From contig CM069870.1 of assembly GCA_036172665.1 (NCBI GenBank), positions 58,404,212-58,468,211 of the forward strand: a stretch of DNA of 64,000 bases. Reading direction: 5' to 3'. Positions 1 to 10,850 of the stretch are shown here, in pieces. The notes beneath the pieces are model-generated. The model ran no database searches. It saw only the letters and a list, made by a program, of their open reading frames with translations, and was not told the DNA's origin. The stretch comes from Prosopocoilus inquinatus. Its lineage: Eukaryota; Arthropoda; Insecta; Coleoptera; Lucanidae. Every line of letters starts with the position of its first letter. Position 1 is the stretch's first letter. Position numbers and translations under genes: made by a program.

Positions 1-37
1 AAGCAGTACGAATACAGCCTTGCCAAAGGTCACGAAT

Positions 38-412
38 GATATCTTCAAAGCTTTTGATAGAATATATTTGACTACACTAGGTATTTTGGTTTCAGTGATT
101 CTGTAATAAAATTCATATCCTTCTTATTTAAGTAATATAATGCAAGCTGTGGCGGGTATACCTTTGCCATATCAAGGACCTCCTCAAGGATCAATACTTG
201 GACCTCTTCCATACTCTTTATATTCTGCTAAGGCCCGATCTTACCACCTCCTGATAAATTTAACCGCCGATTAATATCCTAGAAAACCATTATCGGCACA
301 AAGGTTTCCAAGGATATTAACCTACGGTTAAATTTATCAGGAGGTGGTAAGATCGGGCTTTAAACAAATTAAATGCTGCAAAAATCATTTTACTTACGCT
401 GATGATTTCCGC
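38..412 (+). pseudogene. Non-LTR retrotransposon reverse transcriptase fragment
   Basis: This is a decayed piece of a non-LTR (Jockey/CR1-like) reverse transcriptase. Around 38-64 the frame reads DIFKAFDRI, the usual 'D-x-KAFD' motif. At about 163-205 it reads PPQGSILGPL, the highly conserved GxPQGSxLGPLLF block. At 395-412 it reads YADDF, the catalytic YADD box. Stops and frame changes lie between the blocks, and a palindromic MITE (229-361) is inserted between the GPL and YADD blocks. It is a relic and cannot encode an active enzyme. The element starts upstream of the window or is truncated. Confidence 0.8.
229..361. mobile_element. Palindromic MITE, family 1, copy 1
   Basis: An almost perfect hairpin. 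The left arm begins AAGGCCCGATCTTACCACCT and the right arm is its reverse complement, ending at about 361. Arms are about 37 bp with a weaker palindrome continuing inward. It interrupts the reverse-transcriptase relic at 38-412, so it inserted later. A diverged second copy lies at 38369-38486. Confidence 0.75.
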
Positions 413-464
413 TTGTAGTACAGTTTCAAGGTTATAGACTTAATTAATCAAGACGATTAACACT

Positions 465-612
465 TAGGGCCGGTTTCATAATCGAACAAAAGGAGACTTT
501 AAAATTAAAGTCACAGTCAGATGTCAAAGCAACTACGAAATGATAGTTTTTTATACATCGTAATGTTTTATTTTAAAGTCTTGTTTAGTTCGATTATGAA
601 ACCGGGCCTTAA
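465..612. mobile_element. Palindromic MITE, family 2, copy 1
   Basis: Inverted arms of about 45 bp. The left arm is GGGCCGGTTTCATAATCGAA and continues into GGAGACTTTAAAA; the right arm ends AACCGGGCC. TTA/TAA flanks the ends, compatible with a short AT target duplication. A second copy lies inside the foldback at 26505-26655. The open frame across it (521-838) is just the hairpin read through and is not a gene. Confidence 0.7.
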
Positions 613-1601
613 GTTAATGTCTGCTCTTTCGCTACATATTAATCGGTCATTGTGTTTGGCGGTATCAAATATCGATTTAAGGTCACGGACACATAAATAC
701 ATGTATTGGTCTGGCTTCTCAAGTATTGGGTCCAGGATTGTATTAATCCTTTCATCTCTTTTAAAGGATAACCAAAGAGACTTTTCTTATTTAAATATGA
801 GACTAAGTTTGCAAAAAAACGACGAAGTGACACCGTAGGTTTGTACACTCTTATGTCACTCACACTGTTGTTGCACACAACCCAAAATCTTGTTTAATTT
901 ATTGTTTTAAAAATTTATTTTTAGTGTTGATGAAATTGTTTCAATTTAAAATAATAATCAGAAGTGACGAACTTGTACTTAAGGCACATCTATACACCAT
1001 TTACAATGTTTTAAACATGCAGCAGGCCATGACATTTTTTTATTAATAAGATGTCAGGTCCTGTTATATGACGCTTCGTTTAAAAAAAATTCGCCTTTTG
1101 TCAATTCAGTCCTTAATTTAGTCCAATTTATTCCTAGGTCTTGCTCTTCCAACTTCTTGTTTACTCAAAATGCCGAAAATAATTTCTTCCAACAAGAAAC
1201 GGTATATTAAAAGCATTTTTTCTGAATACAAGAATGACTCTATTCTTATCAACTATAACCTAAAATAAATTTATTTTTGATTTATTTACACAAATAACGA
1301 TACTGTCATCTAAAATGTCAGACTTTCATAGACAGTCCGAATTTAAAACAAACGTGAACGGTTTATAATTACCAAATTTAAAGTTGCTGATTTATATTTT
1401 ATTTGTAATCCAACTCATTCGGTGTTATAATTCGAAGGATATTGCACTTAAACAAGTTTATTTTCCTCGAAATTTTATACTAACATTTTGTTATTTTATT
1501 CAAAACTACCAAACTAGCTCTGTTGTTTAACGTTTCTAAGGTTGCTTGAAATCTGCCGCTGCGGTCTCGATCTTTCCATTTTATAACGACTCATTACCAC
1601 C
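613..1601. other. AT-rich stretch, nothing recognised
   Basis: No coding frame with protein-like composition, no TIR pair and no RNA gene seen. Confidence 0.5.
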
Positions 1602-1733
1602 TCTTATAGCGCTTCCCGCTGGCTGCATCGGTGTGAACTTAGTGTCTGTTTATCTCGTTTTATTACATAAAGCTGAACCGAGATGGAAATGCACTCAGTG
1701 AATGCTAGTGCAGCCAATGAAAAACGCTATTAG
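1602..1733. mobile_element. Palindromic MITE, family 3, copy 1
   Basis: The left end reads CTTATAGCGCTTCCCGCTGG and the right end is its imperfect reverse complement (CCAATGAAAAACGCTATTAG). The centre contains TTTATCTCGTTTTATTACAT. A second copy at 43700-43832 has the same arms and the same central motif in inverted orientation. Confidence 0.65.
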
Positions 1734-2851
1734 ATTCGCCCTTTCCTTGTCAAATTCCACCTCGCATGTCGGTCCTGGGGAATTTTGTGCGAGGTAGAAA
1801 ACATAGTGGTAACAGACATACAAATTTCGGTTGATACAACTACTTTCATGCAGCTTTAACAACTTGTCAACGTCAATAAACAAACCCATGGAGTGCTTAC
1901 AAAATTTTTAAATTTTTACGTGGTCGAAACATATAAGTACAACTTATTAAATTAATATAAATTTAGAAATGTTCCACATTAAGTTTTCCTATCGGGTAAG
2001 TAATTTTGTTCGTCTCAAGGTTGGTAGAGCTGAACTATGTGTTAGAAGGTTGCCTGGATCCAGAGGGGAGGGTTTGGGTATGTAACTCATTACGACACGT
2101 CACGTGAAAAATTCCATTGAGAATATTAGTCAGGTTTTTGCATTAGATTATCAATAAGACCATAGTATTGATTCCATTTTAGTGAATTTTATTAAGCTTT
2201 AGGAGACAGATAAACTAACTCACTCTATTTACTTCACTGTAACGGATAGAAGTTTCGTGTGATGTCACGAGTTACTTTTGCGGTGGGACAAGTTTCAAAC
2301 TACATTTAAATGGAAACGAGGCAACCTGCTAGATGCAATATCAGTTTTACCAACCTTGGTTCGTCTTTACAGCACTCCTATCTACTCTAACCTCAATACA
2401 ATGAAACTCCAATTGTTCCAAAACCGAAATGTCTCTTTCCCTAACGCAAACTATTCAAAATAAATAACTAAACTTATAATTTCAACCAAAACACTCTGTC
2501 CAAAACTTTTCCCAAACTAAAATATCCCCCTTAAACATACGGAAATAATCGCGATTTAGTCTGTTTATTAGTATATATATTGTCTCTAAACTGAACAACG
2601 GTCTTTTTCGGGAACCGGCTCTTGGTTTCTCACAACTGAATACTTCCAATCTATCAGAGAAGTTAATCATCTCTATCACTCGGGTTTCTACAAGAAATTG
2701 CTGACCCTCTGGAGAAGTTTCTGTCTGTTTACACTGCTTCAAAGTCACTTTATCTTTTAAAATTTAAGAGGTATCTATTAACAAATTTTTAATAATAACT
2801 TACACAAATTTATTGTTCTTTTTTCATGTAACTTAGCTCAACTTCGAGTGT
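1734..2851. other. AT-rich stretch, nothing recognised
   Basis: Only short frames without recognisable domains. No repeat partner was found inside the window. Confidence 0.4.
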
Positions 2852-2965
2852 CCCGATTTCTAGAAACTTTTATCATTAGATAAAGTAAATATTGCTATGG
2901 TTGCCCATGTTAGAACTACAGGAATTATTAACTTATCTAATGATAAAAGTTTCTAAAAACCGGGC
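2852..2965. mobile_element. Palindromic MITE
   Basis: A left arm CCCGATTTCTAGAAACTTTT continuing TATCATTAGATAA is matched by the reverse complement ending AAACCGGGC at 2965. Arms are about 33 bp around a 50-bp loop. The CCCGATTTC-type ends resemble those of MITE families 1 and 2, so it may belong to the same superfamily. Confidence 0.7.
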
Positions 2966-4531
2966 ATTAGTCTTATATTTATCAAACTTTGCTATTCCTG
3001 ATACGAGCACTTCAGTCGTACTTATTTATTAGCTGACCCGTTTTATTTGTCTTTCTTTATCGTATTAAGATCACAGCAATATGTACATTAGTCAACCAAT
3101 AATATCCAACTTATTTTTGGAAAACAGTAAAAAAAGTGTTCTTTTTTATATTGAGTTAAGATCTTCCTTACGTATAGAAATTAATTCAAGCATCTTTTTA
3201 ATGAAATAAACAAAATGTATCTGAAAAAATCAATTATGCGATTTACTTTACTCTTTTATGCTTACTCTTTTATTTTTAATACTGAGACGCTGTTAATGGC
3301 TCTTGGACACCCTACATCTATTCTAAGAATTAAAAAAAAGGAAAACGTATAATTCATGCCTTCGCCTTCGCGACATGTGTCATGTAAACTACAAGAAGCT
3401 AAATGGCTAAATATGAAAAATGGAACATCGTAACAGATTAACATTACATAATTGATTTTTGAGACGTACACATCTCATTACATAAAGTAATTTCCTCTTC
3501 GAAAGGTCCTTTTGACACAACTTGTCCGAAGTATGTTGCACGATATCCCATACTCATGAGTAAAGCAAGGATTTAAGCGCATTTTTTGGGTCATGAATCA
3601 GCACTTTGCAACACGTATAGTATCATGCACCGTTTCACAATTTCTAAAAGGCAAACGGTAGCCAATAAAAAAAAAATTTAATTTGTAGACGCACTCATAT
3701 CAATCAATCTCTGAACCCAGTTGTAGAAAAGACTAAGTTAACCGCACTATAGTACAAAAAACAATTGGTGCATATAAATTTCTTAACAGGTCATTGGCGC
3801 GTGGACTTAGATTGGTTATCAATAAGGACAGGATTTGAATAAGTACACGCCATCGTTTCAGTAGCGCCGTAAAAATGCATCGAACAGGCACATTGTGTAA
3901 TTGGACGGTGAAAATAATTTACGGGGTTCTTACTATATGACGCAATATGGCGGAGGTCGAGGTATAATTGGTCAACTACTTCCTCTGAAAATCCTTACAC
4001 ATTGAAACAAGAAGAGTTGATTGCATAACTGTAATTTTTTATTCGGCAATATTGCTCTGTTTTTTGTTATACTAAGTAACACCATTGCTGTAGCGGCGTT
4101 AATTGTCTCCGCAGTTCTCGCATTTGCATTCACGCCGTGCTCTGTTATCTTATACTGCCCGTTTCATTAGAATTTGAACCGTGCAAAATATATTTCCCCG
4201 ACCCATAGTTACCAATGATAAAACCCAAAAGTTAAAAATGGCACTTTGATCCTTTAGCATTTCCACTTTTCATTTGTGGTTCTAAAAATAATAGACTGCA
4301 GATGAATACCATTGATTATAATTTCTAGGTTTTATTGCGTGATTTACGTATTACACATTAATGGATCTGTCTTCCTGTTACTATACGTCCAACTATAAAG
4401 TCGACTCATGACCTAAAGATGCACCTTTATCCGCGCTTTACTCTTCATCACTTGGAGTGTTCAAGAACATATTTCGTAATCAACTGTTCTCTGTACAACA
4501 GTGACTACTCATCTTATAACGTATATTCTAG
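2966..4531. other. AT-rich stretch, nothing recognised
   Basis: No supported coding frame, TIR pair or RNA gene seen. Confidence 0.4.
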
Positions 4532-4721
4532 ACAAAGATATGAAACAAAAAACATTTTAGAAAACGAGTCAAAAATGTAATTTATTACCTTACTTCCATT
4601 TTGCAAATGCTGTATAAAAGGTGATAAAGCAAATAATCACATTTGCAAAACGTCAAGTAAAGTAATAAATTACATTTTTTGCTCGTTTTCTGAAGTGTTC
4701 TTACTTGTTTCATATCTTTCT
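4532..4721. mobile_element. Palindromic MITE (about 190 bp)
   Basis: ACAAAGATATGAAACAA at the left end is matched by TTGTTTCATATCTTTC at the right end. Inside, AGAAAACGAG...ATGTAATTTATTAC pairs with GTAATAAATTACAT...CTCGTTTTCT. The whole segment is one long imperfect hairpin. Confidence 0.7.
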
Positions 4722-5213
4722 GCAATTCTCACGAGCAAGAACTATTCAAAAATATATTCTACACCTTGTTGAAATATAAACCATTTTGAGAATCTTACTA
4801 AACAAATAAAATATATTTCTGCTCATGTATTTTCTATTAGTTAGAATGATAGAGCAGCTTAAGCTGAACCCCAACTATAAAAATAAAGGCATTTTGTTGT
4901 TATTTTAAGAAACTGACATTGTGCCGAAAAATTTCAGTAGTTTCAAAATTTTTACACTGCAAGCAAATATATAAGTCACACTTGAGGCATTAGTCACGCG
5001 CACGTGTGCATTAGTAACTTAATGCAAAACTGGCGAGATGTATTCGTATCGTATGCGATCGGAAAAATTCGGTTTCCTAATCTTTCAAAAGGAAACGAAA
5101 TCGGAAATGATCGTCGTATCATCACGTCATGTTGACATCAAACAATCATTAAAATTATTCAAAATAACTAATTGTTGGATCCGTCATCAAATCAAAACAT
5201 TCATTTAAATATC

Positions 5214-5290
5214 GTTGACGCGAAGCGCTCAAACCAACGCAACATTGAATTTCAAACGAATTAGTCGGCGTGAAGCGCTCAAAACCACGT
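5214..5290. repeat. Two-copy direct repeat with GAAGCGCTCAAA
   Basis: The motif GCGAAGCGCTCAAACCA at about 5219 recurs as GTGAAGCGCTCAAAACCA at about 5269, 50 bp downstream. It lies just 3' of the candidate minus-strand exon at 5279-5470. Origin unknown. Confidence 0.5.
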
Positions 5291-5470
5291 TAGCAACACA
5301 TACAATAAAATTCGGCAGTGGGTCGTAGGACAATCAAGTTGAACAATTCCACCTGACAACTCTTCCTCAGGGATTGTTCTACCGTCTCCCTCGTCGGCGT
5401 ATGAAATTGATAGAAACAATGTGCAATGTATAGCAAAGCCAGCCCAAGAAGACAGAGCCCAGAATAACAT
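5279..5470 (-). CDS. Candidate first exon of a secreted protein (unrecognised)
   Basis: A minus-strand frame starts with ATG at 5470 in a good insect context (GAGAAATG). The first 25 residues look like a signal peptide: a hydrophobic run from MLFWALSSW to FLSISYA, with a plausible cleavage after Ala before DEGDG. An acidic stretch and a CPTTHC motif follow. The frame stops at 5281, but a GTATGT donor-like site after ...RILL at about 5301 suggests it could be an exon spliced onward to the left. I recognise no family, and no downstream exon was found. Base composition is richer in G+C than the flanks. It could equally be a chance frame. Confidence 0.25.
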   Translation of the reverse strand: MLFWALSSWAGFAIHCTLFLSISYADEGDGRTIPEEELSGGIVQLDCPTTHCRILLYVLLTWF

Positions 5471-5508
5471 TTCTCGGGTAAAAAGAAGTGTCCTTGATTT
5501 GGATCCAA

Positions 5509-7284
5509 CTGGTAACAGACGTGTTCACTTTTTCGCCATCCCCTCTCTTTCCTTATCTAAGATATACAGTTCGAGATTTAATTATTTCAGCGACCAAGAA
5601 TTGATGGGAAGAAACTGATTTTAACGCCAGCCGTCGATAGGCGGTCATAAAAAGCTGTCTGTGATTACAATCAATAAAATTCCGGCTAACCGGGTACACC
5701 AGTTGACGCGTTACAAACACAAAAAGAATTTCTTAATATTGTGAAAACGGAATAAATGCGAGTCGAACGGAATATACTGGTCGTTCTATGAAAGCGATTT
5801 TCACACCGTAACAATATAGTAGGTTTGAACTCGACTCGAAGCCCTCGTAAAGTGATAATTCTGTTATAACTTAATCCTTCCCTTACATTACTGATATCAA
5901 TTTCCAACTTCTTAATAACAGAATTTGGGCCCAAAGCTTAATACACCGTTTTAGTTTTCATCAAAAGGTTCATTAATGTTTTAATTAAATATGAAATTGT
6001 AAGCAAAGTTGTATCAAGTCTTTCCCCTGTAGATATTGGTTTAAATTACCATTAGAGTAAGAGTAAGTAATTATGAAAATTGTAACCAATACTTTCTAGT
6101 GTCCTGATAAAGCTAATAAACATTAACGACAGTTTAGTCAATTAAAAAGGACTACTAATTTTTAGCACCTAAACTGAAAATTCTTATTCTAATTCTTATT
6201 AATCATTAATTCTTTTTGCTACATCAAGCACATTTTTTGACTTTCTTTAAATACGTCTAATATATTAATAAAAAATCAATTTGTAAGAATGGAAATTAAA
6301 AAATGAAAAATAAAAATAAGTTTCTTATTAATATAAGACGTAACTTTCTCATTTTTCCAATTTTAATAAAGCGACGACAAATTTATCCAATTAAAACGTT
6401 TTTCATTTCGTTCAATTGAGCGAAGGAGTTTTAAAAGCCGTGATTAATTCGAGCCGCTTTTTTCCCGGTACGCTTTTTCCGGATTTAAATCAATTTAAAC
6501 TTTCCTCGTTATTACGTTTGTCTTTCTAATGTTCACTTCCCTTGTTCTAGAGTTTCACGGTGCTAATTAACTTGCGGCCGAAATCAACCGCCGACATCAC
6601 CGTACTCTCTTGTAATTAGTTTTATAACAGTATCAGACAGGCAGTCTGTTTTTCATTTATTATCAAACAAGTCGCGTAAAGTCAATTAGAAAGAAATCAT
6701 TTTATGATTTATTGTTGGAGATAATACACTGACTGCATTAGCAGATTAGTTGCATGACTATGCGTTTCTAGATTATTCACCTACTCTGAAAATAATGGCG
6801 GGAAACGTTAACTCTGGCTTCGTGAAGTAACATATTCACTTGAAAAATCGCAAACGCCAACCATAAAGGAAAAGTTCACCGCTGAAATTGCATTCTTTAC
6901 CTTCGTAATAGTCTCTCTCACGAAGAAAGCTTTCTTGTTCTAGCAATATATTTTCATGGTATCCGTCTATAAAACAGTCTGACGAAAGTAGAGCATTCAA
7001 TAACATTCATAGAAAAACATGCTGATCTTATCCATGATATTTGAACAAAGCACGTATATCGAGCGAATGAAAAACAATTATCGAAATGTAGACACGTCGC
7101 GCAAAGTACTTTTGAATGAAATCCATACAACTAATTGTCTTTTGAATAAAACATCAACTGCTATGTTGTTATCTAATGACCTTATCTGAGTAGCATCTTT
7201 GTTTATGTACGTCCTAGTTAGCCCATCCTTGGTCCTTGGTTAAAATGTGACAACCACTTTTTGGAGACCCAAGCAATTATGAAG
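5509..7284. other. Noncoding stretch with a G+C-richer block at 6400-6610
   Basis: No gene recognised. About 6400-6610 is richer in G+C than its surroundings and is not repeated elsewhere in the window. Such islands can be conserved regulatory DNA, but nothing here proves it. Confidence 0.35.
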
Positions 7285-7741
7285 TCGAACACCAGGCGGT
7301 GGCAAATGCAATAATAGGTGATCTATTTTCCGTGCATGAATTATTAAAAAAATCATTCGCCAATTCATTTATTGATGTCGGTTAGGATCCAAAATCAAAA
7401 CTATTTTGTTATATTTCAGTAACATTAATCGGTACGTACTCGGGAAATTTCCGTCGTCTCACAGAAATACTTGACACATCAAATTTATCAAGGTTAAGTT
7501 TAAAGGTTCCAACTTTTCGAATTCAAAGAATAACGACTAAAATGTGAATGCAATTGTAAATTTTAATTTAAATAAAATTTGCCATAAACGTAAGTTAAAT
7601 TTGATAACTGTATGTGAATTAATTCCGCGATAAACAATCCGCAAACATCATCAACAACAACAATAACAAGGATGAAGTTTACTTAAGAGTAACGTCAACT
7701 GTGTTACGATTGCCGAACTGAACAGAGCGATGATTACATAC
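7285..7741 (+). repeat. Dispersed repeat unit 1 (blocks C and A)
   Basis: Block C (about 7285-7375, containing GCAAATGCAATAATAGGTGA) matches 10762-10850. Block A (about 7488-7740, containing AATAAAATTTGCCATAAACG and AGAGTAACGTCAACTGTG) matches 13120-13420. With block B (10060-10300, matching 13436-13640) they occur in the order C-A-B twice, each time split by a different insertion. Confidence 0.6.
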
Positions 7742-10016
7742 TGTCACGACTGGTGGTTTTTTACCACTTCGCTCAATACGTCAATCCACGGTATTGTGGA
7801 ACACGTATAGGAGTAGGGGCAAAGTTAGAATATGGAAAGTTGCCTCATGCAAAATCGGACGGATTCGACATTTTCGTATGGATCTCAGGTATACGTCACT
7901 CGTCCAAGCTGAAGCTCCATTTAAAATCATCATTGCGTTGTTACGGTAACGGCAACGACTGTGCATGCGCCTTGGATCACGACAAATCAAAATCGCCACA
8001 GTCTAGTCTACCGTCACGAGAGACCACGCGGACACCTCCACCAGCGCGACCAGACATTCGCCGTAATGCATGTAAATCCAAGGGTATGAGATAACTTCTG
8101 ATATATTAACTTTGGGGTAGGGGTATGTAGTGTAGAACTTTAAAACGATTTTAGTTTCAAATAATATACCTTTCATTTAGTTTTACGTTCATTTAAAAAA
8201 TACAGGGGGATAGGTTCTGCTAGTCCCAGGGCAATAACGGCACGGCGTAGCTTCGGTGTTGATGGGCTGGTCATAAAAGCTGTCGTCCTCTTGACGGATG
8301 CAGAAGTTGATCGGTCCCGTTGACTAGCGGCGTCGGGACGGTTTCTTGGCGGTGTCTGCTTCTCTTGTGGAGACTGCCACGGATGATTGCCACTGCGAAC
8401 AGGGGTTGTTGGTAAAGGGTTGTAGACCAGGGCGTCTGATGACTGCGTTGGAGTTTAGTGGCGGCGCGGTGTCTGGTCCGGACGTTCATCAACTATGTCC
8501 GGACGATGCGTCGAATCTTGTAGTGCGAGGAGAGCAGGCTGCAACGGCTGACAATTGAGACGTCTAGGAGGGTCGGTGCAGCAGCAACGATCCTTAGGAT
8601 GATGGAGATGATGTCCAGGAGACGGCGCCTCTCGCTGAATCTGCACTAGGTCTTGGTACACGACTACCTCCCCAAATTACGCCCAGCGGGGGGCTTTTTA
8701 TATGGATTTGCTTACCAAAACAAACGCACTGATCTGCTTGTTGGCTTATTCCTTGGGTTTGCGTCTTGCGTCACGCTTCGCAAGAGCTTGTTTCGATTAC
8801 ACCAGTTTACGCGATGCTTCTCTGCTTAATCTTAGTTTCGAAATTAGAAACGTTTTAAATGTGTTAATTATTTTGCCTAGACTTTAAATGTTTTTTTCTT
8901 AATATTTTACGGAAAATCTAATGGTGACATTACCACCCCTTTCGGTTTCTGCTCGACCCAGAGCAAATGATTCAGTGAATTTGTCGTGTCGTGAAACAAT
9001 TAAACATTACGCGAGATCGCGAAAAGGAATCATAAGTCAGTTTGAGGGAGTTTACCTTGACTTAGCGGATGGTTTGGTCCATTTAATGCGTCTCCTTTCT
9101 TTCTCAGGACGGCTTGATCCTGTTTCTTCGAGTTTCTTCTCTTCTTTTTCTACCGAATAATCTCTTTAACAGTATATTTAACGCAATCATAGCAATAATA
9201 ATGCAATTGCAGGGACATATGCTGTTACTTCGAGCATCTCTTGAAAACAGTGGACTGGCGTTGTTGTCATAAATGCTACAGCACCTTTCGAAATAAAATA
9301 ATGCTCTATTCTTAGTAATTTGAATTAGTACATTCGGACAGGTTTGTGAATATAGGTTGTAACCAAGAAGTCGGCTTCATTAAGAAAGATTTCAATGTTG
9401 TCCAAACGGCGGGGAGGATGTGTACACTCTCAAATACTTGCTCTAGACCGGGCAAGGAAATCTTGTCGAAATGTTCTTTATCGATGGACTGCCTCATTGA
9501 ACTACCTAAAATATGAAAGTTTGTTAGCCGGCGTGACGTGCGGTGTTAGATAGCTCAATGCTGGATATTTTCATGTTCCTGTCTGTGTCTTTGCCTGCCT
9601 TTATTTTCGGCAACTTGTTCTTGATGAGTTCGGAATGCTTCTGAATTGGTTCCAAATTCCTGTAATTCTGCCTGTAGTCCGCATGTCAATTTCTTGATAA
9701 TCCTTTGGATATCATCATTTTCTGTCATTAAATCACCCAACTGTTGGAGTGTGACACCCCAACAACAAAAAAAAATCGAACGTCTCTAAACTTCTCCGTC
9801 AATTTTTCTTCTTAATTCAAATTCTTTTCGCTCCATTTTTCTTGTAACGTTTTAGTCTTCGTATTTAGTACATCATCCATTTCTTTTATCCTTAATATTA
9901 GTAGTATTTTCTAACTGCATGCTAAAATCTGGCTTAAGTTCCGAAGATTTACACTGACTTCAAATTTCCCTTGGTTGATGATTATTTCCTTAACTTCAAA
10001 TCGTCACTCGTGACAG
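7742..10016 (-). mobile_element. Possible LTR-retrotransposon-derived insertion
   Basis: This block separates blocks A and B of repeat unit 1, so it looks like an insertion. It begins TGTCACGA and ends TCGTGACA, inverted TG/CA ends as in LTR elements. On the minus strand, 9740-9555 encodes a short hydrophilic, Gln/Glu-rich frame (start MGDLMTENDD). About 9890-9780 reads a Lys/Glu-rich coiled-coil-like sequence, and 9497-9312 starts MRQSIDKEHFDKISLP; both resemble gag remnants. A G+C-rich patch lies at 8220-8690. No protease, RT or integrase domain and no matching target duplication were found, so the class is uncertain. Confidence 0.3.
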
Positions 10017-10059
10017 ACAGCGGGGTCAAATCAGTGCCTACGGCTAAAAATTGCCTGGG

Positions 10060-10300
10060 GTCGAACATGTCTTTTGGACAGTAGAATAAGCCGGTGAATT
10101 TGCGGGGCCGTAGGGGTTAAATAGAACCTGATAGCTTGTCCATAAACAAGAGATGGAAGAATAATAAACGATATTTACAGGGAAACGGTAGTTGCTTACA
10201 AATGAACGAAGAACCACCTGAGTTAAAATTCCATCAAGAGAAAAAAACTAACTTACCAAAATTATCCGAACAATTTACGAACAGGCGGCGATAAATGCAT
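10060..10300 (+). repeat. Dispersed repeat unit 1 (block B)
   Basis: Matches 13436-13640 closely, for example TCTTTTGGACAGTAGAATA and GGGAAACGGTAGTTG, followed by ACTAACTTACCAAAA. It is the right part of the C-A-B unit. Confidence 0.65.
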
Positions 10301-10309
10301 GGACAAATG

Positions 10310-10761
10310 TATAGCCCCTATACTTACGTATAGTAACGATAAGCTGGAGCAAACCTGACAAAAACATTAAAAATTGAAAGTCAGTAAATACAGTGAACGA
10401 GCACTAAAACATTAAAATTACCTCGCATACCCGTAAATTACTCAGATCGGTGAACTCGTTTGATTCTGATAATTGAGGAGCAATTAATGACATCCACAAT
10501 TCACGCCTTTCTTTATTTGTAGAAATTCTATACATACTGAAACATTTTCTACCACTTTGTACACAATTTTTTGAACAACAACCAAGCATTTGCAAGTTTC
10601 TCTCTTTTACAAAATCGCATCGTCGATTCAACTAAACGTGTTTACTGTTTACACAGTTGCTTATGATAGTTGCCAATTTAGTAACTTTCAGTTGCTAACT
10701 ATATTTTGCTCCAGCGCCGAGATCAAAAGTTGACGTTACTATCTGAAATAGAGGGGCTGTA
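10310..10761 (-). mobile_element. Short P-like DNA transposon carrying a THAP exon
   Basis: The direct repeat GGACAAATG lies at 10301-10309 and again at 10762-10770. Between them the ends are imperfect inverted repeats: TATAGCCCCTATAC at the left, and TACAGCCCCTCTATTTCAG when the right end is reverse-complemented. GTTACTAT and its complement lie further in. The element is 452 bp and inserted into block C of the dispersed repeat. It encodes a THAP-type exon on the minus strand. P-element-type transposons carry a THAP DNA-binding domain and make 8-bp target duplications; the 9-bp repeat here is close to that. It is far too short for a transposase and must be non-autonomous. Confidence 0.6.
10428..10631 (-). 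CDS. THAP zinc-finger exon, transposon-derived fragment
   Basis: The minus-strand frame starts at ATG 10631, with an internal Met before GCCSKNC. It shows the C-x(3)-C opening of the THAP C2CH zinc finger, then an aromatic/basic core (FSMYRISTNKERRELW) and an ending LRVCE. The second half of the motif, C-x2-H, would need a His two residues after the last Cys. The frame instead reaches a donor-like GAG|GTAATT at about 10427, so His would lie in the next exon. THAP domains bind DNA and form the N-terminus of P-element transposases. No downstream exon exists inside the 452-bp element, so this is probably a truncated relic. Confidence 0.55.
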
Positions 10762-10850
10762 GGACAAATGCAATAATAGGCAACATCTATTATTCCGTAA
10801 ATGAATTATTACAAAAATCATTCGTGTCAGGGTCAAGTCATTACAAGCAA
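10762..10850 (+). repeat. Dispersed repeat unit 2 (block C)
   Basis: GACAAATGCAATAATAGGC and AATCATTCG match block C at 7285-7375. It begins at the right target duplication of the THAP element. Confidence 0.55.

Noticed and set aside
7753..8094. 113-codon plus-strand frame
   Set aside because: No recognisable domain, overlaps frames on the other strand and lies at the edge of a likely LTR-derived insertion.
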